64,000 nt of DNA from assembly GCF_036014215.1 (NCBI RefSeq), contig NZ_CP107921.1, positions 2,923,501 to 2,987,500 on the forward strand, read 5' to 3'. Both the position numbers and the translations under genes were made by a program. Below, piece by piece: positions 54,502 to 63,315 of the stretch (position 1 is the stretch's first letter; each line of letters begins with the position of its first letter). Under the pieces are notes generated by a model. It was not told the DNA's origin. It saw only the letters and a list, made by a program, of their open reading frames with translations, and did no database searches. The stretch comes from Streptomyces sp. NBC_00440 (GTDB lineage: Bacteria; Actinomycetota; Actinomycetes; Streptomycetales; Streptomycetaceae).

Positions 54502-55782
54502 TTACGGTCCGGACGGCGCCGACTGGTGGCTGTCCTGCGGGGCCGGTCCGCCGCCGTCGCCCGACGACGTGGCCAGCCAGCCGCCGACGCCCACCGCGGC
54601 GGCGACGACCAGCGCGGCTGCGCCCAGTTTGATACGGCGTCTGCGCACCGCCTCGGCCGTGGAGCGGTGGCGTGCTGAGCCCGGCCTGCTCGGGGAGCGG
54701 GGGGCGCGGGCCGTGCCCAGCGGGCCGCCCGCCAGCTCGTCGGGGGCCGGGACGCGCATGCTCGTATGGGTGTCGCGGTTGGAGTCGGCGGAGGAGCCGG
54801 GGACGAGCGGGACCGCGCCGCGGCGGCGGGTCTCGGTGGGCGTGGCCGGTTCGTACGAGGTCTCCTCGTACGGCTGCTCCCCCGGCTCCGACTCGTCGGG
54901 CTCGTCCACGTCGAGCGGGGGGATGCCCGCGAGGTGCGGGAGCTGTTCGCGCAGCCGCTCGCCGAGCTCCGACGCACGCAGCCGGGACGCGGGGGCCTTC
55001 GCCAGGCACTGGACCAGCAGCTGCCAGAGGTCGTCGGGGATGCCGGGGAGCGGCACGACGGTCTCGGTGACATGGCGGCGCAGGACCGCGCCGGGGTGTC
55101 CGCCGCCGAAGGGCGTGAAGCCCGCGAGGAGCTCGTAGAGGACCGTCGCCAGGGCGTAGATGTCGACGGACGCGCGCGGCGGCAGGCCCTCGATGATCTC
55201 GGGGGCGAGGTAGTCGGGCGTACCGATGATCTTCGACGCCTGCGGGCGGCCCGGTCCGGCCGGGCCCGCGGGCAGCGCCCGGCGCGGGGCGTCGATGAGC
55301 TTGGCGACGCCGAAGTCCGTGAGCAGCGCCGGGTGGGAGCCGCCCGGGCCGAGCGGGCCCTGCATGTCCAGCAGGATGTTCTCGGGCTTGACGTCGCGGT
55401 GCACGACGCCCGCGGAGTGCGCGGCGGCGAGTCCGTCCGCGATGTCCGCGACGATGGCGACGGCGGCCTCGGGGCTGAGGCGGCGCTCGCGGTCGAGCCG
55501 GGTGCGCAGATCGGTGCCGCGGACCAGGTCCATCACAAGGGCGAGGTCGTTGCCGTCCACGACGAGGTCGCGTACGGAGACGACATGCGGGTGGTCGAGG
55601 CCGAGCAGCGCGGTGCGCTCCTGTACGAAGCGGCCGACGAGCTCCTGGTCGGCCGCGAGGTCCTCACGCAGCAGCTTGACGGCGACGGGCCCCGAGGGCC
55701 CCTCGCCCAGCCACACCGTGCCGGCGCTCCCGCGACCCAGGATCTGGTGCGCGGTGTACCGGCTGCCGATCTTCCGTGCCAA
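54502..55782 (-). CDS. pkaB: Serine/threonine protein kinase PkaB-like
   Basis: A 426-residue Hanks-type kinase. The kinase domain shows GRGSAGTVWLG, VAVKLLRED (catalytic Lys), HRDVKPEN, TDFGVAK and PDYLAPEIIEG. A Pro/Glu-rich linker leads to one membrane segment at about 385-405 and a short outer tail, with no PASTA repeats. The start is the TTG at 55782 because GAGGGAG lies just upstream; the open frame to 55920 adds residues unlike the family. It matches SCO2973 in position. It stands next to pkaA and across from an FHA-domain gene, a likely signalling module. Confidence 0.92.
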   Translation of the reverse strand: MARKIGSRYTAHQILGRGSAGTVWLGEGPSGPVAVKLLREDLAADQELVGRFVQERTALLGLDHPHVVSVRDLVVDGNDLALVMDLVRGTDLRTRLDRERRLSPEAAVAIVADIADGLAAAHSAGVVHRDVKPENILLDMQGPLGPGGSHPALLTDFGVAKLIDAPRRALPAGPAGPGRPQASKIIGTPDYLAPEIIEGLPPRASVDIYALATVLYELLAGFTPFGGGHPGAVLRRHVTETVVPLPGIPDDLWQLLVQCLAKAPASRLRASELGERLREQLPHLAGIPPLDVDEPDESEPGEQPYEETSYEPATPTETRRRGAVPLVPGSSADSNRDTHTSMRVPAPDELAGGPLGTARAPRSPSRPGSARHRSTAEAVRRRRIKLGAAALVVAAAVGVGGWLATSSGDGGGPAPQDSHQSAPSGP

Positions 55783-55918
55783 GACTGCTCCCTCAGCGGC
55801 TGGCGCTGTGCCGTGCCCGGGGGTGCGTCCCTGGACAGGCGCCGGGTTCCGGGCGGTCCCCGGCTCCCAAAATACGCGGGCATCGGGGTGTTCAGTGCCC
55901 CGGATGGCAGGAACCCTC

Positions 55919-55950
55919 ACTTCTGCGGGGGTAATTCATTGCGCAGAAGT
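55919..55950. promoter_or_regulatory. Inverted repeat between pkaA and pkaB
   Basis: ACTTCTGCG at 55919-55927 and CGCAGAAGT at 55942-55950 form a perfect nine-base inverted repeat with a 14-base spacer, about 140 bases upstream of the pkaB start and 98 past the pkaA stop. It could be a weak terminator or an operator. Confidence 0.4.
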
Positions 55951-56048
55951 CGACATGTATACAGACCGGCTACCGGGGCTGGGACTGGAACTCGGGACGG
56001 GGGCCGGGGCATGGCGCGCTGTCCGCCCCGGCCGGCCCGCGCGGGCCG

Positions 56049-57770
56049 TCAGTTTCCGGTTCCGCCGGATCCGCCCGACCCGCTGGATCCGCCCAGGCCC
56101 TGCACGAAGTCCTTGACCGAGTTGAAGCCGTCGGAGATCTCCGAGATGAAGCTCTTGGAGGTACCGATCCACTCCTGCAGCGGGGTCAGCTCCCAGATCA
56201 GCCAGGAACCCACGAAGAGGATCACGACCATGACGAGGCAGCCCTTGAGGCAGCCGAGGCCGGGGATCTTCACCGGGTTGGCGCTGCGCCGCCTCGGCTC
56301 CCGGGGCTCGCGCGGGGCGGGCGCCTGGGGTTGCTGCGGGGGCGCGTACTGCTGCTGCGGGCGCTGCTGGGGCTGGCGCTGCGGGGCGTACTGCTGGGGC
56401 TGTTGGGGCTGCTGCTGCGGCGCGTACTGCTGCGGCTGCTGCTGCGGGTACTGCTGCTGCGGGTACTGCTGCGGCGGGTACTGCCGCTGCTGCTGGGGCC
56501 GCTGCGGCCGGTGGCGCAGGGGGTCCTGCTCCGGGGCCAGATACTGCACCTGGGTCTGCTCGTTGCGGTCGCGGGCCGCGCTGAGCTGGTTCTGCCAGGG
56601 GTGCGGCTGCTCGGGCTGGTCCGGTGCCCGGCCGGGCACGGGCGGCAGCACGGCGGTCGGGTCCGCGGCGCCGGGGCCGGGGCGGCCGTCCGGACCCGGA
56701 GCGCCCGTGCTCGGCAGCACGCTGGTGCGCGCCGCGGGGTCGTAGGCCCCCGCGTTGTTCGGCAGGACCTGGGTGGGGTCGGCGGCTCCGGGCGTCCCGG
56801 GGACCTCGGCGGGCTCGGGGTCCGGTGCCAGCAGCGCGGCCACCCCGAGAGCGGCTGCGACCTGCGCGGGCGTGGCGTGCACGCCGATCCCCTCGGCTGC
56901 GGTCCGCAGCCCGCGGGCCAGGTTCTCGGCGCTGGGGCGGCGGCCCGGGTCCTTGCTGAGGCAACGCTCTATGACCGTCCAGAGCGCTTCGGGGACGGTG
57001 GTGGGCCTGCGCGGGTCCTCGCTGAGGTGCCGCTGGAGGACTTCCAGGGCCGTGCCGCCCGCGAACGGGGGCCGCCCGGTGACCAGTTCGTACAGCAGGA
57101 TGCCCGCGCCGTAGATGTCGACCGCGGAGGTCTGCGGGCGGCCCTCGGCGGACTCCGGTGCGACATAGGCGGGCGTGCCGACGAACTCGTGGGTACGGGT
57201 CAGGCCCGGCGAGTCCGCGAGGCGGGCGATGCCGAAGTCGGTGAGCATCGGGTGCATCTGGCCGTCGGCGTCGTGCTTGACCAGTACGTTCGCCGGCTTC
57301 AGGTCGCGGTGGACGACGCCGTCCGCATGGCTGGCGGCGAGTGCGTCGGCGATCTGGGCGGTGAGCAGCGCGGCGGCGACCGGGCTGAACGGGCCGTTGT
57401 CCCGGAGGTAGTGGTGCAGGTCCGGGCCGTCGATCAGGTCCATGACGAGCGCGAGAAGATCGCCCTCGACGACGAGGTCCCGGGTCCGCACGATGTTGGG
57501 GTGGGTCAGCCGCAGCAGGACGGAGCGCTCCCGCAGGAACCGCATCACCACGTCCGGGTCTTCGGCGAGCTCCTCCTTGAGGACCTTGATCGCCACGGTC
57601 TCGCCGGGCTGACCGGCGACGGCCGCCTCGGCGCCCGCGGTCTCCCGCCCCCGAGGGGCTCCGACGGGCTCCGCGCCAGGGGGTGCCCCCACGCTGGCAC
57701 GCCAGACGGTGCCCGTGGCGCCGCGTCCCAGCGGCTCCTCGAGCAGGTACTTGCTGCCTACGGGCCGCAC
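56049..57770 (-). CDS. pkaA: Serine/threonine protein kinase PkaA-like
   Basis: A 573-residue Hanks-type kinase. Kinase motifs are LGRGATGTVWRA, VAIKVLKEEL, HRDLKPANV, TDFGIARL and PAYVAPESAEG. An insert (about residues 27-55) lies between the Gly loop and the catalytic Lys. A Pro/Ala linker leads to a Gln/Pro/Tyr-rich repeat region (about 420-505), one membrane segment (VMVVILFVGSWLIWEL) and a short outer domain. The GTG at 57770 follows GGGAG. It corresponds to SCO2974, which is known to autophosphorylate in S. coelicolor. It is divergent from the FHA gene. Confidence 0.93.
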   Translation of the reverse strand: MRPVGSKYLLEEPLGRGATGTVWRASVGAPPGAEPVGAPRGRETAGAEAAVAGQPGETVAIKVLKEELAEDPDVVMRFLRERSVLLRLTHPNIVRTRDLVVEGDLLALVMDLIDGPDLHHYLRDNGPFSPVAAALLTAQIADALAASHADGVVHRDLKPANVLVKHDADGQMHPMLTDFGIARLADSPGLTRTHEFVGTPAYVAPESAEGRPQTSAVDIYGAGILLYELVTGRPPFAGGTALEVLQRHLSEDPRRPTTVPEALWTVIERCLSKDPGRRPSAENLARGLRTAAEGIGVHATPAQVAAALGVAALLAPDPEPAEVPGTPGAADPTQVLPNNAGAYDPAARTSVLPSTGAPGPDGRPGPGAADPTAVLPPVPGRAPDQPEQPHPWQNQLSAARDRNEQTQVQYLAPEQDPLRHRPQRPQQQRQYPPQQYPQQQYPQQQPQQYAPQQQPQQPQQYAPQRQPQQRPQQQYAPPQQPQAPAPREPREPRRRSANPVKIPGLGCLKGCLVMVVILFVGSWLIWELTPLQEWIGTSKSFISEISDGFNSVKDFVQGLGGSSGSGGSGGTGN

Positions 57771-58297
57771 GTCATGCGCTCCCTGTGATCGTCGTCCCTT
57801 GCCTGGTCCACCGGCCCCCCGCCCGGATGTCCGCCCCACTCTAGTGCCGCCCGCGGGGGCACTGGCCGACGATCTTCCGGAGCGGCTTTCCCTGTGTGCG
57901 GCCGATGTGACGGCCGGTGTCCGGGATCGGATTCCGGAGCCGGTTCCAGCCGGCCGCCGGCCGTGTTCCGGCCAGGCGCCAGTCGTGTTCCAGCTGTGTT
58001 CCAGCCGTGTTCGAAAGGAAGACGCGAAGACTGTCCCCTTGGTTGCCCCGGGACGCCCGGCGGCACCTCCTGGCAGGTCAGGTGCGATCCCAACCAGGCA
58101 CTTTTACGTCCAGAGCCGACCATTCAAGATCACTTAGCGGTGACCCCCGGGCGTGTTGTCAGTGGCAGATGCGAGGATGCCTCCAGCACGGAGTTATGGG
58201 GTCGGGAGTCCTGTGAAGCCGTGCCGACCTGCCGGGTGGGGGAGATCACAGGGCGGCTCCTGCCAGGCACCCTCCGCAGAAGGGACCGCTGACGGCT
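57771..58297. other. Divergent region between pkaA and the FHA gene
   Basis: A 527-base region that should hold both promoters. It contains four GTGTTC repeats at multiples of 11 bases (listed separately) and no convincing gene. Confidence 0.6.
57963..58012. promoter_or_regulatory. Four GTGTTC repeats spaced in multiples of 11 bases
   Basis: GTGTTC occurs at 57963, 57985, 57996 and 58007, so starts are 22, 11 and 11 bases apart. Flanks (CAGC/CGTG) are shared between copies two to four. Repeats phased to the DNA turn suggest one protein bound side by side on a single face. They lie roughly midway between the pkaA and FHA starts. Confidence 0.5.
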
Positions 58298-61200
58298 ATG
58301 CAGATCCGGCTGACCGTCCTCGCGCCGCGCAGCGGCCGCTCCGCGTCCGAGGCGCGCACCTGCGACGTGCTCGTCACCGCCCCCGCCGGGGCCGCGCTGG
58401 CCACGGTCGCGTCCGGCCTCGCCACGGCGGCCGCCGGTCCGGAGGGCACAGGGTCCGGGAGCGTGGTGCTGTACGCGGGCGGGCACCGCCTCGACCTGCA
58501 ACGCTCCGCGCTGGGTGAGCCCCCGCTGGTGGACGGAGCGGTGCTCTCGCTCCAGGTCCCCGCCGAGGAGGACGACCGGGGCGACGGATCGGCCACCCAG
58601 CTCCATGTGGTCGCCGGGCCGGACGCGGGCGGTGTCCATCTGCTGCACGGCGGCCGGATCCGTGTCGGCCGCTCCGCCGACGCGGACGTCCCACTGGACG
58701 ACCCGGACGTCTCACGGATGCACTGCACGGTGACGGTGGAGCAGGACGGCCGGGTGACCGTCGCCGATCTCGGCTCGACGAACGGCACGACGCTGGACGG
58801 TTCGGGGGTCGGCGACGCCCCGGTCCGTATGACACCGGGTTCCCTGCTCCGGGTCGGCGAGTCGGCGCTGCGGATCACCACGGCGACCGGCGGAGTGCTT
58901 GCGGCTGTCCCGGACGGCGAGGGCCATCTGCGGGTCGCCCGCGAGGACACGGGCCCGGACGGCGCTCAGGGTTCCGGGTCCGGCGCCGCTTCCCGTTCCA
59001 GCACCGGTTCCGGCGTCCCCGGTGGTACGCAGGCGGGTGCCGCGGCGGGTCCGGGCTCCGGTGGATCCGGTCACGGGGCGGGCGAGCCCCGCTACGCCTC
59101 CGTGCCCGCTCAGGCCACCGGGGCCACCGGCGCCCGCCCGGCCGGCGCCGTTCCCGGAGCGCGCCAGGCCCCAGCCGTCCCCGCCGAGGCCCGGATACCC
59201 GAGCAGGGCGGCTCCCCTGACGCCGGACCGGGCGGCGGACCGAGCGGCGGACCGAGCTCGCGGCGCGTCAGCGCGGTCGGGGCGCAGCAGCCGCACGACC
59301 CCTACAGCAATCTGTACGACGAGGCGGCGGCGGCCTACGCCCAGGACCCCGGGTTCACCTCCCGGGGCCGCCAGGGCACTCCCCCGCGCGGCACCAAACT
59401 CCGGTCAGACCGGGGTGCGGAGACCCACGAGCGGACACCGGACGGCTTCGGTAGCGGCCGCACCCGCGGCGCCGCACCCGCCGACGGCAGCGGCGGCGCC
59501 GCGGATGACACCGGCACACGGGGCAACGGCGCTCGCTACAGCACCGATGCCGCCTCCGACACGGACGACAGCGCCCGCAGACGCGGCGGTATAGGGGCCT
59601 GGGCGAGGCGGCTCGCGGGCAGCCGGCCCGACGCCCTACGCGACAGTCCGGCGGAGCGGTCCGCCGATCCGTCCGACCCGCCACCGGACCCGGCCGCCGG
59701 AATCCCCGGCGCGGACACCTGGCCCGACCCGGCCGCGCTGCTGCTCACCGCGCTGGGACCGGGGCCCCGGCTCTGGGAGCGCACCCCCGACCACCGGGAG
59801 GCGCTCGTCATCCGGCTCGGCACCGCCGACCGGACCGGGCCCGGCGGGGTCGGCGTGGTGCCCGCGGTGCCGGTGACGGTCTCGCTGCGCGAGGCCGGTT
59901 CGCTCGGGCTCGCGGGTCCCCGTGAGCGGCTGGCCGGGCTGGCCCGTTCGGCGGTCGCCCAGCTCGCCGCGCTGCATCCGCCCACCGATCTGGAGATCGT
60001 GCTGGTCAGCACGGACCGGGCCCGCCCGCTGGAGGCCCGCAGATCCGACTGGGGCTGGCTCGGCTGGCTGCCACATGTGCGGCCCGCCCACGGCCAGGAC
60101 TGCCGGCTCCTGCTGGCGTACGACAGGGACCAGGCGGCCGCCCGCACCGCCGAGCTGGTGCGCCGGCTGGACGACAGTCCGCTCGGCACCGGCTGGGCCT
60201 CGGCCGATCCGGCGGCGGTCTCGGCGGCGGCCGGGCGGTACGACGGCCCCTGCACCCTGCTGATCGTGGACGGCGACCCCGGCTCGGCCGCCCTGCGCGA
60301 GACCACCGCACGGCTGGCGTCGGCAGGTTCCGCCTGCGGCGTCCATGTCCTCTGTCTCGCCGAGACGGCGGCGGCCTCCCCCGCCTCTCCGCTCGAAACG
60401 ACCTACGAGGCGGCCTGCGCAGCCTCGCTCGCCTTCCGTGAGTGCGGCGCCGCCGCCCTGCTGAGCGGCGATGTGGCCACCTCGCTGCGGCTGCTGCGCA
60501 CCGCGCGCGGGATCCATCCGGCGGCCGGCGGGCAGTCCGCGAGCCGCGGCACGTTCGCCGTGGTCGACGCGGTGTCGTCGGCCTGGGCCGAGCGGTTCGG
60601 CCGGGCGCTCGCACCACTGCGGGCCGACGTGTCGGCGGCCGGCACCCCCGCCCGGCAGGCCGCGGCGCTGCCCGCGTCGTCCCGGCTGCTCGACGAGCTG
60701 GGGCTCGCCCGTGCCACCCCCGCTTCGCTGATGGCCCGCTGGGCGGCGGCGGCCGAGACGACCGCCGTGCTCGGCGCGGGCCCCCGCGGCCCGGTCACCA
60801 TGGACCTGGCGACCGAGGGTCCGCATCTGCTGGTCGAGGGCCCGGCGGGCAGCGGCCGTACGGAGCTGCTGCGCGCAGCGGCGGCCTCGCTGGCGGCGGC
60901 CGCCCGGCCGGACCGGCTCGGGCTGATCCTCGTCGACGGCGCGGGCGGTGAGCGCGGCGAGGGCCTGCGGGCCTGCACGGAGCTGCCGCACACCTCGACC
61001 TATCTGATGGCGTCCGACCCGGTCCGGATGCGGGAGTTCGCGCAGGCGCTCGGCGGCGAGCTGAAGCGCCGGGCCGAGCTGCTGGGCGCCGGGAGCTTCG
61101 CCGAGTGGCACCGGACCCGAGAGGTGGCGGAGCGGCTGGTCGGCCGGCGGCAGCCGGGGCAGGCCGAGCAGAGCGGCGACATCGAGTCGCCGACCAGCGG

Positions 61201-61777
61201 CACCCTGCGGCTGCGCCCGGCCGGAGCGCGTACGGACCCGATGCCGGGACCCACCCCGCTCCCCCGGCTGGTGGTGATCGTCGACGACTTCGACGCACTG
61301 GTCGCACCGGCGCTCGGCAGCCCCGGACGCCCCACCGCGGGCTCGGTCGTCCGGGCGCTGGATGCGGTGGCCAGGGACGGTGAGCGGCTCGGCGTCCATC
61401 TGATAGCCGCTTCGGCCCGGCCGGACCGTACGGCCGACACCGAGCTGGCCAGGGTCAGCAGGCTGCGGGTGGTGCTCGACGCCCCGCCGGCCTCCCCGGC
61501 GCCGGACGCCCCGGCACCGGGCCGGGGCAGGCTGGGCCGCCCCGACGGCGGGGTGACACCGTTCCAGGGCGGCAGGGTGACCGGCCGCATTCCGCGTACG
61601 GCGACGCTGCGCCCCACCGTCGTACCCCTGGAGTGGGAGCGGATGGGCGACCCGCCCGACCGCCGCCCCGTCCGCGAACTCGGCAACGGGCCAACGGACT
61701 TGGCCCTGCTGGCCAGCGCCCTGGAACGGGCCGCCAGGTCCGTCGACGCGATGTCCATACCCTCCCTGAATGCCTGA
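58298..61777 (+). CDS. Large FHA-domain protein with a degenerate FtsK/EccC-like domain
   Basis: A 1159-residue protein. An N-terminal ubiquitin-like region (1-85) precedes an FHA domain at about 115-190 (RIRVGRSADADVPLDDPDVS, then RMHCTV and LGSTNGTTLDG), which binds phosphothreonine. A long disordered Gly/Ser/Ala-rich linker (about 215-460) follows, and an FtsK/SpoIIIE-like part from about 500. The nucleotide-binding loop near 847-854 reads GPAGSGRT, with Arg in place of the usual Lys, while VVIVDDFDAL supplies a Walker B-like element. The ATG at 58298 follows the divergent region. It is placed opposite two Ser/Thr kinases, which could phosphorylate its partners. Similarity to EccC of ESX systems is partial; ATP hydrolysis is doubtful. 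Confidence 0.85.
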   Translation: MQIRLTVLAPRSGRSASEARTCDVLVTAPAGAALATVASGLATAAAGPEGTGSGSVVLYAGGHRLDLQRSALGEPPLVDGAVLSLQVPAEEDDRGDGSATQLHVVAGPDAGGVHLLHGGRIRVGRSADADVPLDDPDVSRMHCTVTVEQDGRVTVADLGSTNGTTLDGSGVGDAPVRMTPGSLLRVGESALRITTATGGVLAAVPDGEGHLRVAREDTGPDGAQGSGSGAASRSSTGSGVPGGTQAGAAAGPGSGGSGHGAGEPRYASVPAQATGATGARPAGAVPGARQAPAVPAEARIPEQGGSPDAGPGGGPSGGPSSRRVSAVGAQQPHDPYSNLYDEAAAAYAQDPGFTSRGRQGTPPRGTKLRSDRGAETHERTPDGFGSGRTRGAAPADGSGGAADDTGTRGNGARYSTDAASDTDDSARRRGGIGAWARRLAGSRPDALRDSPAERSADPSDPPPDPAAGIPGADTWPDPAALLLTALGPGPRLWERTPDHREALVIRLGTADRTGPGGVGVVPAVPVTVSLREAGSLGLAGPRERLAGLARSAVAQLAALHPPTDLEIVLVSTDRARPLEARRSDWGWLGWLPHVRPAHGQDCRLLLAYDRDQAAARTAELVRRLDDSPLGTGWASADPAAVSAAAGRYDGPCTLLIVDGDPGSAALRETTARLASAGSACGVHVLCLAETAAASPASPLETTYEAACAASLAFRECGAAALLSGDVATSLRLLRTARGIHPAAGGQSASRGTFAVVDAVSSAWAERFGRALAPLRADVSAAGTPARQAAALPASSRLLDELGLARATPASLMARWAAAAETTAVLGAGPRGPVTMDLATEGPHLLVEGPAGSGRTELLRAAAASLAAAARPDRLGLILVDGAGGERGEGLRACTELPHTSTYLMASDPVRMREFAQALGGELKRRAELLGAGSFAEWHRTREVAERLVGRRQPGQAEQSGDIESPTSGTLRLRPAGARTDPMPGPTPLPRLVVIVDDFDALVAPALGSPGRPTAGSVVRALDAVARDGERLGVHLIAASARPDRTADTELARVSRLRVVLDAPPASPAPDAPAPGRGRLGRPDGGVTPFQGGRVTGRIPRTATLRPTVVPLEWERMGDPPDRRPVRELGNGPTDLALLASALERAARSVDAMSIPSLNA

Positions 61778-61931
61778 CGTAACGTCACAGGCCCATCACA
61801 ATCGAATAGTTGGACCAAGGCCCGGTATTGCGGCGCTGGAGTCACCCGGCGTAGGACTGTGCTCACGGGACAACGGCGTCGCCGATGTCATGGGCGCGCC
61901 GACCGCACGCGCATGGGAGAGGTCGGGGCAA

Positions 61932-63308
61932 ATGCGCACAACAGGCACAGCTCTACGTTCACGCAGGACCGTTCTGGCGGTGGTGGCCGCGGGCTCGCTG
62001 GTCCTGGCCGCGGGATGCGGCAGCGGTAGCGACAACAAGAAGGACAGCGGGAGCGGCAAGCCCGCGGGGAAGAGCAGTGCGTCCGGGGTCGAGCTTCCCA
62101 AGCTGAGCGGTACGAAGCTCGAAGTGGCCGCGGTCTGGACCGGCCCCGAGCAGGCGAACTTCGTCAAGGTGCTGAAGGAGTTCGAGAAGCGGACCGGAGC
62201 GTCGGTCACCTTCGTGCCCGCGCAGGACCCGATCGTCAATTTCCTCGGTACGAAGATCGCCGGCGGCGCCCCGCCGGACGTGGCGATGATGCCGCAGGTG
62301 GGCGCGATCACCCAGGCGGTGGCCAAGAAGTGGGCCAAGCCGGTTGGCCCGGCCGCGCAGGCGCAGTTGGACAAGAACTACTCGCAGGTCTGGAAGGACC
62401 TCGGCACGGTCGGCGGCAAGCAGTACGGCGTGTACTTCAAGGCCGCCAACAAGTCCCTGGTCTGGTACAACACCAAGGCGATGCAGAACGCGGGGGCGAC
62501 CGTACCCAAGACCTGGCCGGCGTTCCTCAAGACCGCGGAGACCGTGTCGGCTTCGGGTGTCACCCCGGTCTCGGTCGGCGGCGCGGACGGCTGGACCCTG
62601 ACCGACTGGTTCGAGAACGTCTATCTCTCCCAGGCGGGCCCGGACAAGTACGACCAGCTGGCCCAGCACAAGATCAAGTGGACGGATCCGTCGGTCAAGG
62701 CCGCACTGACCACGCTCGCGCAGCTCTTCGGCAAGCCGTCGCTCATCTCGGGCGGTGCGGACGGTGCGCTCCAGACCGAGTTCCCGACGTCGGTCACCCA
62801 GACCTTCACCGGTGGTGACCAGCCCAAGGGCGCGATGGTCTTCGAGGGTGACTTCGCGCAGACCAACATCGCGCAGACCAAGGCGAAGGTGGGCACCGAC
62901 GCGAAGGTCTTCCCGTTCCCCGCGGTGGGCGCCAAGGCGCCGGTGGTGACCGGCGGCGACGCCGCGGTGATCCTCAAGGACTCCAAGGGCGCGCAGGCGC
63001 TGCTGACCTGGCTGGCCTCCACGGACGCGGCGAAGATCGCCGCGGGGTCGGGCGGCTTCGTCTCGCCCAACAAGGGCCTGGACCTGTCGGCCTACCCCAA
63101 TGACGTGCAGCGCACCATCGCCAAGGCACTGGTCGCGGCGGGCGACGACATCCGCTTCGACATGTCGGACCAGGCACCGCAGTCCTTCGGCGGCACACCG
63201 GGCAAGGGCGAGTGGAAGGACCTCCAGGACTTCCTGAAGAACCCGAAGGACATCGCGGGGACCCAGCAGAAGCTGGAGTCCGACGCGGCCAAGGCGTACA
63301 AGAACTGA
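61932..63308 (+). CDS. Sugar ABC transporter substrate-binding lipoprotein
   Basis: A 458-residue family 1 sugar-binding protein. The signal ends with a lipobox LAAGC (lipidated Cys near residue 29). The mature body has LEVAAVWTGPEQANFVKVLK and the family motif TWPAFLKTAETVSASGVTPV. The ATG at 61932 follows GGAGAGGTCGGGG; the frame is open further upstream but lacks a signal sequence there. It is followed after seven bases by the permease gene. The sugar is not determined by the sequence; members near this locus in streptomycetes are often assigned to disaccharides. Confidence 0.92.
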   Translation: MRTTGTALRSRRTVLAVVAAGSLVLAAGCGSGSDNKKDSGSGKPAGKSSASGVELPKLSGTKLEVAAVWTGPEQANFVKVLKEFEKRTGASVTFVPAQDPIVNFLGTKIAGGAPPDVAMMPQVGAITQAVAKKWAKPVGPAAQAQLDKNYSQVWKDLGTVGGKQYGVYFKAANKSLVWYNTKAMQNAGATVPKTWPAFLKTAETVSASGVTPVSVGGADGWTLTDWFENVYLSQAGPDKYDQLAQHKIKWTDPSVKAALTTLAQLFGKPSLISGGADGALQTEFPTSVTQTFTGGDQPKGAMVFEGDFAQTNIAQTKAKVGTDAKVFPFPAVGAKAPVVTGGDAAVILKDSKGAQALLTWLASTDAAKIAAGSGGFVSPNKGLDLSAYPNDVQRTIAKALVAAGDDIRFDMSDQAPQSFGGTPGKGEWKDLQDFLKNPKDIAGTQQKLESDAAKAYKN

Positions 63309-63315
63309 CGCCGCG

